Shown here: one piece after another, positions 7,943-15,901 of the stretch | Numbering within the stretch: position 1 is the first letter of the stretch | Layout: each line of letters starts with the position of its first letter | Source of the DNA: Paenibacillus soyae | Lineage (GTDB): Bacteria > Bacillota > Bacilli > Paenibacillales > Paenibacillaceae | Assembly: GCF_024623455.1 (NCBI RefSeq) | Contig: NZ_JANIPJ010000017.1 | Location: 103,594-167,593 of the forward strand | DNA: 64,000 nt | Reading direction: 5' to 3' | The notes under the pieces: model-generated | What the model was told of the DNA's origin: nothing | The model's input: the letters and a program-made list of their open reading frames with translations, nothing else | Database searches by the model: none | Made by a program: the position numbers and the translations under genes

Positions 7943-8848
7943 ATGGAAATCGAAGTCAGCGGCCGGAACATGTTTTTTCTGGAATGCTTCTCTTCTCCTA
8001 CGCGCGTGAAAATAATCGAGCTGCTGGGCGAGCGGCCCATGAATATTAAAGGCTTGTCCGAAGCGCTAGACATAAAGTCTCCGATCGTAACGAGACATAT
8101 ACATATGCTGGAGGAAGCGGGTATCGTTCGCTCCGAATCGGTGGCGGGCAAGCGGGGGATGCAGAAGCTTTGTTACCTTCAGCTGACGCACGCTACCCTT
8201 CTGTTCAAAGGCGCTCCGCCCAAAGAAGAGGGCAGCCGATATTTCGTGTCTCTGCCCGTCGGCACTTACTCGGGCTTCGAGATCAGGCCGACCTGCGGCC
8301 TGGCTTCCGCGGATCGAATGATCGGGATGTGCGACGATCCTCGATATTTTGCCGATCCCGAGCATGTCCACGCGCGCGTCATCTGGTTCGGTTCCGGCTA
8401 CGTCGAATACCGCATTCCGAATTATATGGTAAGCAACGAGCGTCCGGATTCCCTGGACATATCCCTCGAGATCTGTTCGGAGACGCCATGCACGGTCGAT
8501 CATCTCCCTTCGGATATCGTGTTCTCGGTCAACGGCACGGAAGTGGGGACGTGGACCTACCCCGGGGGCTTCGGAGGAGCGCGAGGCATCTACACCCCTT
8601 CCTGGTGGCACAAAAATATCCGGCACGGACTGATGAAGACGATCCGCGTAACACCTCAAGGCTCCTTCATCGACGGGGTTAAAGTGTCCGATGTTACCAT
8701 CGAGGGCCTTTCCTTGTCGTACGACAAGGAAATATTGTTCCGCATCGCGAGCAGCGCGTCGGCCAAAAACCAGGGAGGCGTCACCCTCTTCGGCAAAGGC
8801 TTCGGCAATTACGACCAGGATATCGAGGTGACGCTCAGGTGCGTGTAG
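7943..8848 (+). CDS. ArsR-type winged-helix regulator with long C-terminal domain
   Basis: About 301 residues. Residues ~10-75 form an ArsR-type winged helix (FSSPTRVKIIELLGERPMN, LSEALDIKSPIVTRHIHMLEEAGIV). The remaining ~220 residues are beta-rich with many Tyr/Trp/Gly and end in an LTLRCV-like strand; I do not recognise the fold, but its size suggests a ligand-binding module. The ATG at 7943 has AGAGG 7 bases upstream; the frame is open from 7898, which lies within the -10 box. It diverges from the dehydrogenase/reductase pair, the probable target. A terminator follows. Confidence 0.82.
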   Translation: MEIEVSGRNMFFLECFSSPTRVKIIELLGERPMNIKGLSEALDIKSPIVTRHIHMLEEAGIVRSESVAGKRGMQKLCYLQLTHATLLFKGAPPKEEGSRYFVSLPVGTYSGFEIRPTCGLASADRMIGMCDDPRYFADPEHVHARVIWFGSGYVEYRIPNYMVSNERPDSLDISLEICSETPCTVDHLPSDIVFSVNGTEVGTWTYPGGFGGARGIYTPSWWHKNIRHGLMKTIRVTPQGSFIDGVKVSDVTIEGLSLSYDKEILFRIASSASAKNQGGVTLFGKGFGNYDQDIEVTLRCV

Positions 8849-8877
8849 CATTTAAGGAACCGCGTCCTCGCATGTTG

Positions 8878-8914
8878 AAGCAAGCCCGATCCCGATGGGG
8901 ATCGGGCTTGTTCG
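8878..8914 (+). terminator. intrinsic terminator after the ArsR-type regulator
   Basis: A near-perfect hairpin, arms CAAGCCCGATCCC and GGGGATCGGGCTTG, with a 3-base loop and a short T-containing tail (TTCGTCTCTT). Confidence 0.8.
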
Positions 8915-8970
8915 TCTCTTCGGCGTCCGGACTATACCATCTGCTCCGCATAGCTTTAGGTTCTTAAGCA

Positions 8971-9330
8971 GGCTATCCCCTCAGATCAGTGTTGCTGCAG
9001 TCCTTCAGCGGGGTATCCCCTCGGCTTCGAATAGCTGCCAGTTCATTGGCAGACTATCCCCTCGGCTCCGTATAGCTGCGAGTTCTTTGGAAACTAACCT
9101 CTCAGATCAGTATTGCTGCAGCCCTTCGGCAGGCTATCCCCTCAAATCAGTTCGCTTCAGTAACTTACTGTTTTCCACTGCTTCTTTTGATTTCTTTTGG
9201 TTGTTATCCCTTTATCTCAGGAACTATAGGTTGTGTGTTTCTAGCTACTTTGGACGCTATCCCCTCATCTCAGGAAACCGTAGGGGGAGTTTCCAGCTTC
9301 TTAGGACACTATCCCATCAGCTCAGAGTTC
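8971..9330. repeat. degenerate tandem repeats of about 40 and 52 nt
   Basis: The motif (C)TATCCCCTC or a close variant starts near 8975, 9014, 9055, 9095, 9135, 9205, 9258 and 9310. The first five are 39-41 bases apart, the last two gaps are 52-53. Between them come related blocks such as GATCAGTGTTGCTGCAG / GATCAGTATTGCTGCAG and AGCTTCTTAGGAC / AGCTACTTTGGAC. No convincing gene crosses the region: the open frame through it has no ribosome site and no family resemblance. Confidence 0.75.
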
Positions 9331-9353
9331 GGTTGCCTCCAGCCCGCAATCTA

Positions 9354-9508
9354 GCCAAAGCCGCCAAACCCACCAAACCCACCAAACACACCAAACCCAC
9401 CAAAGCCACCGAAGCCACCGAAGCCACCAAAGCCACCAAAGCCACCAAAGCCACCAAAACCACCAAAACCACCAAAACCACCAAAACCACCAAAGCCACC
9501 AAAACCAT
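9354..9508. repeat. 9-nt tandem repeat (GCCACCAAA)n
   Basis: About 17 head-to-tail copies of a 9-base unit, with substitutions shared by neighbouring copies (AAAACC cluster, AAAGCC cluster, GAAGCC pair), as expected from slippage. The plus strand would read Thr-Lys-Ala repeats and the minus strand is G-rich (GGTGGTTTTGGTGG). The region 9509-9736 holds nothing else I can assign. Confidence 0.9.
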
Positions 9509-9736
9509 AAATGCCTCAATACCCTCATTGCCTGAGGTGCCTGTATATTGCTTAATTCGGATAACTCCCTGAGTCGACGGGATAGTGAGCCAAATGAAAA
9601 TGAGAAGTATCTTTTCATCAAACAAATCCAAATCCTGGAAAGCTATCTTCTGCTAATCGTTGCAAAACAGAAATAGGCCACGAACGGACGATTCGGATAA
9701 GCAGTGCTAGCGATGATACTGTGATCGGACAAATAG

Positions 9737-9812
9737 ATCTTTGTTTATCTTTGAAAATTTATGTATTCAAATAAAAACAAAGATGATATACTCAGATCAA
9801 ACAAAAACAAAG
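9737..9812 (+). promoter_or_regulatory. promoter and candidate operator array of the rhamnose operon
   Basis: An extended -10, TG-A-TATACT (TATACT 9787-9792), has no good -35. It is surrounded by copies of one motif: ATCTTTGT (9737-9744) and its inverse ACAAAGAT (9777-9784), plus direct AAAAACAAAG at 9773-9782 and 9803-9812, which flank the -10. DeoR-family repressors commonly bind such repeats, and a DeoR-type gene ends the operon; the link is inference. Confidence 0.5.
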
Positions 9813-9845
9813 CCATTATAAACAAACATTATCGGAGGTATGGTC

Positions 9846-11915
9846 ATGGTGCAATCATTGTGGAACAAAGAAGCTGCGGATCAGCAGCAGGGAGGTCTGA
9901 ACGAGCTCGTTTATCGCTCCAACCTAATCGGAACGGATCGCAGAGTGTGCAACTACGGCGGCGGCAATACATCCGCCAAGACGATCGTGCAGGATTTCCG
10001 CGGACGCGACGTCGAGGTCATGTATGTCAAAGGAAGCGGCTCCGACCTGGCAACAATGAAAGCGGGCAATTTCACAGGTCTGCGCATGGACGATATCCGT
10101 CCGCTGTTCGAGCGCGGCGAAATGTCGGACGAGGATATGGTCGCTTACCTGGCGAACTGCATGATCGACGCCAAGCATCCCCGCGCTTCCATCGAGACGC
10201 TGCTTCACGCGTTCCTTCCATTCAAGCACGTGGACCATACGCATCCGGACGCGATTATCAGCCTGGCTTGCGCGGATAACGGCCGCCACTTGGCGGAGGA
10301 GATTTTCGGCAATCGTTTCGTATGGGTTCCTTACGTTCGTCCTGGCTTCACTTTGTCCAAAATGATCGCGGAAGGCGTACTGAACAACCCGAACGCCGAG
10401 CTCGTGGTCATGGAGAAGCATGGCCTCGTCACTTGGGGTGACACGTCGGAAGCTTGTTACGCCCAGACGATCAAAATCATCAACGAAGCGGAAGCGTTCA
10501 TCGAAGCGCGCGTGAACGAAGCGAAGCTGTTCGGCGGCGCGCGTTTTGAATCGCTGCCGGAAGGGACGCGCAGAGCGATCGCGGCCGAAGTGATGCCGAC
10601 GGTACGCGGCGCGGTCAGCGACGCTAAGAAAATGATCCTGTCCTTCGACGATGCCGACGACGTGCTGTCGTTCGTAAACGGTCAGGACTCCCCGGCGCTG
10701 TCCCAAGTCGGCGCGGCTTGCCCGGATCACCTGGTGCACACGAAGGTCGTTCCTCTCTTCATCGACTGGACGCCGAACGCGGACGACGTGGAAGGGCTGA
10801 AGGCGGCGCTGAAATCCGGCATCGCTTCTTACAAGGAGCAATACGCCGCGTACTTCGAGCGCAACAAGCATGAAGGCGACGTCATGTTCGAGGCTGCTCC
10901 GCGCGTTATCCTGATTCCTGGCGTAGGCATGATCAACACGGGCAAGAGCTGGGCGATGTCCCAAGTGAGCGGTGCCCTGTACCACCGCGCGATCGCGGTT
11001 ATGCGCGGCGCGACGGCGCTGGGCAGCTTCGTTTCCCTGAGCGAAAACGAATCCTATAATGTAGAATATTGGCCGCTCGAGCTTTACAAGCTGTCCCTGG
11101 CTCCTGCGGAAGCGGAATTCTCCCGCAAGGTGGCGTTCATTACGGGCGGCGCCGGCGGCATCGGCAGCGAAACGGCACGCCGCCTCGTATCGGAAGGCGC
11201 GCACGTCGTGCTCGCGGACCTCAATCTGGAAGGCGCGCAGAAGGTAGCCGCCGAAATTAACGAGAAGTACGGCGAAAATCGCGCGATCGCAGTTAAAATG
11301 GATGTAACAAACGAAGAGCAAGTGGCGGCGGCATACGCGGAAACGGCGATTGCTTACGGCGGCGTCGACATTATCGTCAACAACGCGGGACTTGCGACCT
11401 CCAGCCCGTTCGACCAAACGTCGCTGAAGGAATGGAATTTGAACATGAACGTGCTCGGGACAGGATATTTCCTTGTTGCCCGCGAAGCATTTAAGCTGAT
11501 GAAGACGCAAGGCATCGGCGGCAACATGGTATTCATCGGCTCCAAAAACTCCGTCTACGCCGGCAAAAACGCGACGGCTTACAGCTCGGCGAAAGCGCTC
11601 GAAGCTCATCTGGCGCGCTGCGTCGCGGCGGAAGGCGGCGAGTTCGGCATCCGCGTCAACACGATTCTGCCGGACGCGATTCTGCAAGGCTCCGCGATCT
11701 GGAACGGAAGCTGGCGCAACGAGCGCGCAGCCGCTTACGGCATCGAGCCGGACCAATTGGAAGAGTACTACCGCAAGCGCACGACGCTGCTTGTTAACAT
11801 CTATCCTCGCGACATCGCGGAAGGCATCGCGTTCTTCGCTTCGTCGAAAGCCGACAAAACGACGGGCTGCATGCTGACCATCGACGGCGGCGTGCCTGCC
11901 GCGTTCACGCGCTAA
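9846..11915 (+). CDS. rhaEW: bifunctional rhamnulose-1-phosphate aldolase / lactaldehyde dehydrogenase
   Basis: A 689-residue fusion. Residues ~1-400 are a class II aldolase domain (HTHPDAIISLA with Zn-ligand His, VMEKHGLVTWG), cleaving L-rhamnulose-1-phosphate to dihydroxyacetone phosphate and L-lactaldehyde. Residues ~425-689 are a short-chain dehydrogenase: TGGAGGIG cofactor motif, NNAG, and YSSAK catalytic Tyr/Lys near 578, oxidising the lactaldehyde. The architecture matches B. subtilis YuxG (RhaEW). The ATG at 9846 is preferred because CGGAGG lies 7 bases upstream; the ATG at 9840 abuts it. First gene of the rhamnose operon. Confidence 0.93.
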   Translation: MVQSLWNKEAADQQQGGLNELVYRSNLIGTDRRVCNYGGGNTSAKTIVQDFRGRDVEVMYVKGSGSDLATMKAGNFTGLRMDDIRPLFERGEMSDEDMVAYLANCMIDAKHPRASIETLLHAFLPFKHVDHTHPDAIISLACADNGRHLAEEIFGNRFVWVPYVRPGFTLSKMIAEGVLNNPNAELVVMEKHGLVTWGDTSEACYAQTIKIINEAEAFIEARVNEAKLFGGARFESLPEGTRRAIAAEVMPTVRGAVSDAKKMILSFDDADDVLSFVNGQDSPALSQVGAACPDHLVHTKVVPLFIDWTPNADDVEGLKAALKSGIASYKEQYAAYFERNKHEGDVMFEAAPRVILIPGVGMINTGKSWAMSQVSGALYHRAIAVMRGATALGSFVSLSENESYNVEYWPLELYKLSLAPAEAEFSRKVAFITGGAGGIGSETARRLVSEGAHVVLADLNLEGAQKVAAEINEKYGENRAIAVKMDVTNEEQVAAAYAETAIAYGGVDIIVNNAGLATSSPFDQTSLKEWNLNMNVLGTGYFLVAREAFKLMKTQGIGGNMVFIGSKNSVYAGKNATAYSSAKALEAHLARCVAAEGGEFGIRVNTILPDAILQGSAIWNGSWRNERAAAYGIEPDQLEEYYRKRTTLLVNIYPRDIAEGIAFFASSKADKTTGCMLTIDGGVPAAFTR

Positions 11916-11927
11916 GAGGAGGCTGCC

Positions 11928-12299
11928 ATGTACCAGGCTTTGGGAGAGAAGCATTGGATCATTCCGGACGGGTTCATCCCTCCGGACAGCAGCGGCAATT
12001 TGACAAGTCACGAGTCCGTCTGCGTGCTTAATACGTCTTCGGAGGAAGCGATGTTATTGTTCACCGTTTTCTTCGAAGACCGCGAGCCGCTAGAGAATAT
12101 GATGTTCGTCGTTCCGGCGAGGAGAACCAAGCACATCCGCACGTCCGCCCTGCATAAGGGCGGAACGGGCATTCCGGTCGGAGTGCCTTACGCGATCGAG
12201 GTGCGCAGCGACATTCCCGTCGTCGTGCAATACAGCCGTCTAGATTCCACTCAAGCGGAGAACGCGCTCATGTCGACGATGGCTTTTCCGATCAAATAA
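11928..12299 (+). CDS. ASRT-family (sensory rhodopsin transducer-like) protein
   Basis: A 123-residue, all-beta protein with the hallmarks of the Anabaena sensory rhodopsin transducer family: W(I/A)I-DGFIPP near residue 10, SHESVCVLNTS, FFEDREPLENMMF, VPARRTKHIR and SDIPVVVQYSRLD ... AENALMSTMAFP. No rhodopsin gene is nearby. The family has been proposed to be a small-molecule (carbohydrate) binding domain, which suits this place between the aldolase and rhamnose isomerase genes, 12 bases after the former. A role in rhamnose sensing or handling is inference. Confidence 0.88.
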   Translation: MYQALGEKHWIIPDGFIPPDSSGNLTSHESVCVLNTSSEEAMLLFTVFFEDREPLENMMFVVPARRTKHIRTSALHKGGTGIPVGVPYAIEVRSDIPVVVQYSRLDSTQAENALMSTMAFPIK

Positions 12300-12331
12300 C
12301 TACTATTCATATAACGAGAGGGTGTGCAGGC

Positions 12332-13552
12332 ATGACAGATCGCGCATACGCGTTGTTCGAGGAGCAGCAGGCAGCAAGGGGCATTAATCTGGAGGAAGTG
12401 AAGGCGCGGCTGAAGGAGCTGCGCATCGAGACGCCTTCCTGGGGCTACGGCGATTCCGGCACCCGGTTCAAGGTGTTTCAGAAGGAAGGCGTGCCGCGCG
12501 ACCCGTTCGAGAAATTCGAGGACGCCGCTCAGGTTCATAAGCTGACGGGCCTTGCGCCCTCGGTCGCGATCCATATTCCGTGGGATAAGGTGGACGACTA
12601 CGGCAAGCTGAGAGCGCATGCGGAGAATTTGGGACTCTCGATCGGAGCGGTCAACCCGAACCTGTTCCAGGAAGACGATTACATGCTCGGCAGCGTAACG
12701 AACTCGGACGCGGCCATCCGCCGCAAAGCGACGGATCACCTTCTGGAGTGCGTGGACATTGCCAAGGAAACCGGCTCCCGCGATCTCAGCCTTTGGTTCG
12801 CGGACGGCACCAACTACCCGGGACAAGGCAGCATCCGGAAGCGGAAGGGCTGGATGCAGGACTCTTTGACGGAGATGTATAAAGCGCTTACTCCGGAGAT
12901 GCGGATGCTGATCGAATACAAATGCTTCGAGCCTGCGTTCTATCATACGGATCTCGCGGACTGGGGCATGGCGTACAATATGGCGCTTAAGCTCGGCCCT
13001 CAAGCGGAGGTGCTCGTCGATACCGGCCATCATCTGCCGGGCGCGAACATCGAGCATATCGTGGCGTACCTGATCGACGAGAAGAGGCTCGGCGGCTTCC
13101 ACTTCAACAGCCGGAAGTACGCGGACGACGACTTGATCGTGGGTTCGGTCAACCCTTACGAGCTTTTCCTTATCTTCTATCAGATCTTAAGCGCGGCAAG
13201 CGACGGCGACGCCGGCATTCGCAGCTGCGTCAGCAATATCGCCTATATGATCGACCAATCGCATAACATCGAGCAGAAAATTCCGGCCATGCTGCGTTCC
13301 GTGCTGAACGTGCAGACGCAATACGCCAAGGCTTTGCTGGTCAACCATGAAGAGGTTGAAGAAGCGGCCAACCGCCATGACGTGCTCGCGGCCGAGCATG
13401 CCGTGCGCAGCGCGTTCGAATTCGACGTGACGCCTCTGCTGCACGTCCTGCGCGAAGAACAAGGCTTGCCTCTTGATCCGATGAAAGCGTACCTGTCCAG
13501 CGGCTATGGCAATGGCATTCTCGCCCGCGGCAAGGGAGGTGCAAGCTGGTGA
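12332..13552 (+). CDS. rhaI: L-rhamnose isomerase (RhaI type)
   Basis: 406 residues, a TIM-barrel sugar isomerase of the RhaI class rather than the E. coli RhaA class. It converts L-rhamnose to L-rhamnulose with a divalent metal. Probable metal-ligand segments are LIEYKCFEPAFYHTD, VLVDTGHHLPG and GGFHFNSRKYADDDL. The N-terminal PSWGYGDSGTRFKVF is characteristic of this class. The ATG at 12332 follows GAGAGGG at about 11 bases. Its stop overlaps the GTG start of rhaB, so isomerase and kinase are translationally coupled. Confidence 0.93.
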   Translation: MTDRAYALFEEQQAARGINLEEVKARLKELRIETPSWGYGDSGTRFKVFQKEGVPRDPFEKFEDAAQVHKLTGLAPSVAIHIPWDKVDDYGKLRAHAENLGLSIGAVNPNLFQEDDYMLGSVTNSDAAIRRKATDHLLECVDIAKETGSRDLSLWFADGTNYPGQGSIRKRKGWMQDSLTEMYKALTPEMRMLIEYKCFEPAFYHTDLADWGMAYNMALKLGPQAEVLVDTGHHLPGANIEHIVAYLIDEKRLGGFHFNSRKYADDDLIVGSVNPYELFLIFYQILSAASDGDAGIRSCVSNIAYMIDQSHNIEQKIPAMLRSVLNVQTQYAKALLVNHEEVEEAANRHDVLAAEHAVRSAFEFDVTPLLHVLREEQGLPLDPMKAYLSSGYGNGILARGKGGASW

Positions 13553-15030
13553 CGCACGTACTCGCCTTCGACCTCGGCGCAAGCAGCGGCAGGGCGATGC
13601 TCGGCCGGCTTGTAGACGGCAAGATCGAAATCGAAGAGCTTCACCGGTTTTCCAACGATCCCGTTCAGGCGGGGGGCCGCCTGCACTGGGATATTCTGCG
13701 GCTCCTCCATGAGCTGAAGCAGAGCCTTCTGAAGGCGAAGCATCGCGGCGTCGTGATCGACAGCATCGGCATCGACACCTGGGGCGTCGACTTCGGCATG
13801 CTCGACCGAAGCGGCGAACTCCTGGGCAATCCGATCCATTACCGGGATCCGCATACGAACGGGAAGATGGAGAGCGTGTTCGAGAAGGTGCCCGCGGAGG
13901 AAGTATTCGCCCGCACCGGCATTCAGTTCATGTCGATCAACACGCTCTATCAGCTCGCGTCCTTGAGTGACGCCGGCTCGGTGCTGGTCAGGGAGGGCCG
14001 GGAATTTCTAATGATTCCGGCGCTCCTCCGGTATTACTTAACGGGAGAGAAGCACAACGAGTTCTCGCTCGCGACGACGACGCAAATGTTCAATCCGCTT
14101 TCGGGCGATTGGGACGGCAGGCTGCTGGAGGCGATCGGCGTCGACCCCGCGCTGTTCGCCCCCGTCGTTCAGCCGGGTACCCGAGTCGGCCGGCTTAGCA
14201 GCGCGTTATGCGAGGAATTGGGCATTGAGTCGGCGCCGGTTATCGCGGTAGCCGAGCATGACACGGGCTCCGCCGTCGCGGCCGTGCCGGCGAAGGAGCA
14301 AGCTTTTGCTTACCTCAGCTGCGGCACCTGGTCGCTGATCGGCACGGAGGTTGCCGAGCCGGTGCTGACCGAGAGGGCGCGGGAGCTTAATTTCACGAAC
14401 GAAGGCGGCGTATATGGAACTTACCGGCTGCTGAAGAACATCATGGGGCTTTGGATTTTGCAAGAATGCAGAAGGGCTTGGGAGCGCGAAGGCCATAGCT
14501 ATTCGTTCCCGGAGCTCGTGCAGCTGGCTTCCGCGGCGGAGCCGTTCGCGGCTTTCATCGACGTCGACGACGAGCTGTTCCTGCAGCCGGGCGACATGGC
14601 CGCCCAGATTCGCGCTTACTGCGCCCGGACGGGCCAGAAGGCGCCGGAAGGACCCGGCGCTTACGTCCGGGCGATTCTGGAAGGCCTCGCGTTCAAATAC
14701 CGCCATGCGCTCGAGCAAACCGAGGAGCTGGCCGGAGTCCAATTCGGCGGACTGCATATGGTCGGGGGCGGCATTCAGAACACGCTGCTCTGCCAATGGA
14801 CGGCGAACGCGATCGGCAAGACGGTATGGGCGGGCCCCACGGAGGGGAGCGCGATCGGCAATATGCTGGTACAATGGATTACAAACGGCGATTTGAAGGA
14901 TATTTGGGAAGCTCGCCGCGCCGTATCGGAATCGTTCCCTGTGACGGTCTACGAACCAGGCGAACGGGAATCGTGGAATTCCGCGTACGATACGTTCAAA
15001 GCGAAAACGGGACTAATCGATTCGATATAG
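13549..15030 (+). CDS. rhaB: L-rhamnulokinase
   Basis: 493 residues, FGGY/ASKHA-fold sugar kinase phosphorylating L-rhamnulose at O1. Signatures: FDLGASSGRAM at the N-terminus (phosphate 1), DTWGVDFGML, AEHDTGSAVAAVP, SCGTWSLIG and the adenosine-site GGGIQNTLLCQ near residue 405. GTG start overlapping the rhaI TGA by 4 bases, with AAGGGAGG upstream inside rhaI. The next gene, the operon regulator, begins 29 bases after the stop. Confidence 0.95.
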   Translation: MTHVLAFDLGASSGRAMLGRLVDGKIEIEELHRFSNDPVQAGGRLHWDILRLLHELKQSLLKAKHRGVVIDSIGIDTWGVDFGMLDRSGELLGNPIHYRDPHTNGKMESVFEKVPAEEVFARTGIQFMSINTLYQLASLSDAGSVLVREGREFLMIPALLRYYLTGEKHNEFSLATTTQMFNPLSGDWDGRLLEAIGVDPALFAPVVQPGTRVGRLSSALCEELGIESAPVIAVAEHDTGSAVAAVPAKEQAFAYLSCGTWSLIGTEVAEPVLTERARELNFTNEGGVYGTYRLLKNIMGLWILQECRRAWEREGHSYSFPELVQLASAAEPFAAFIDVDDELFLQPGDMAAQIRAYCARTGQKAPEGPGAYVRAILEGLAFKYRHALEQTEELAGVQFGGLHMVGGGIQNTLLCQWTANAIGKTVWAGPTEGSAIGNMLVQWITNGDLKDIWEARRAVSESFPVTVYEPGERESWNSAYDTFKAKTGLIDSI

Positions 15031-15059
15031 AATTCATGAGGCAGGAGTCGAGGTTGGTT

Positions 15060-15818
15060 ATGCTGGTAGCGGAGCGGTACGACAAAATTGTAGGATTGGT
15101 GAATGAAAGAGGCAGCATCCGCGTAACGGAGCTGAGCGAGCTGTGCGGCGTAACGGAAGAGACGATCCGGCGGGATCTGGATCGGCTCGAGCAAGCGGGC
15201 CGCCTGCGGCGCTCGCACGGAGGCGCCGTCAGCGTCAGGGACGGCCAGCCGGAGACGCCTTATTTCGAACGCGAAGTGGCGCATGCCGACGAGAAACGAA
15301 GAATTGCCGAGGAAGCGGTCAAGCTGATCGAGCCGAAGCAGCGGATCTTGCTGGACGCAAGCTCGACGGCGTGGTATATGGCGGCGAATATGCCGGATAT
15401 TCCGCTTACCGTGCTGACCAACTCGATCAAGGTGGCGGTCGAGCTCTCCTCCAAGGAGCGCATCGAAGTCATCTCGACCGGGGGCATTCTGGCAGCCCGC
15501 AGCCTATCTTACGTCGGACCGCTCGCCGAACGTTCGCTGGATGCTTATCATGTCGACAAAGCGTTCCTCTCCTGCAAGGGAGTCCATCTGGAGCGGGGGG
15601 CCAGCGAATCGAACGAGCTGCAGGCGCGCATCAAGCAGCGCATGACGGGCATGGCCGATCAGGTCATTCTGCTCGCCGATTCCAGCAAATTCGGCGTTCA
15701 AGCGTTCACGCATGTGGCCGATTTGAACCAAATTCATGTCATCATCACGGATGACGGATTATCTCGGGAGCATGCGGACGGTCTTCGTGACCGCGGCATC
15801 GCCCTGATGACCGTGTGA
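15060..15818 (+). CDS. DeoR family transcriptional regulator, probable rhamnose operon repressor
   Basis: 252 residues. The N-terminal winged helix is RYDKIVGLVNERGSIRVTELS ... broken here as VTEETIRRDLDRLEQ, with the family GGAV wing (RSHGGAVS). The C-terminal DeoRC sugar-phosphate sensor has LLDASSTAWYMA, TVLTNS, STGGIL and LLADSSKFG. The ATG at 15060 has GAGG 6 bases upstream; the in-frame ATG at 15036 has no site and the frame further upstream only overlaps rhaB. Its effector is likely rhamnulose-1-phosphate or another sugar phosphate (inference). Confidence 0.9.
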   Translation: MLVAERYDKIVGLVNERGSIRVTELSELCGVTEETIRRDLDRLEQAGRLRRSHGGAVSVRDGQPETPYFEREVAHADEKRRIAEEAVKLIEPKQRILLDASSTAWYMAANMPDIPLTVLTNSIKVAVELSSKERIEVISTGGILAARSLSYVGPLAERSLDAYHVDKAFLSCKGVHLERGASESNELQARIKQRMTGMADQVILLADSSKFGVQAFTHVADLNQIHVIITDDGLSREHADGLRDRGIALMTV

Positions 15819-15829
15819 CGCAAGTTTTT

Positions 15830-15870
15830 TTGGCGCCGGCTTCGGTTTAGGGGAAGCGCGGCGCTTTTTC
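15830..15870 (+). terminator. intrinsic terminator of the rhamnose operon
   Basis: Arms GGCGCCG and CGGCGCT around an imperfectly paired CTTC/GAAG-containing loop, ending in CTTTTTC. It separates the rhamnose operon from lutABC. Confidence 0.7.
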
Positions 15871-15901
15871 ATACCTGATCTAACAGACTGAGGTGAGGCG
15901 T

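Noticed and set aside
8895..9572. Open frame through the repeats encoding Thr-Lys-Ala repeats
   Set aside because: No ribosome site, no family resemblance, and the frame simply follows the repeat composition.
9924..12011. 695-codon minus-strand frame opposite the rhamnose fusion gene
   Set aside because: Composition is typical of an antisense shadow of a GC-rich gene, with no motif, while the plus-strand gene is unmistakable.
14796..15059. Extended N-terminus of the DeoR regulator
   Set aside because: The extension overlaps rhaB in another frame and lacks a ribosome site; the family N-terminus begins at 15060.
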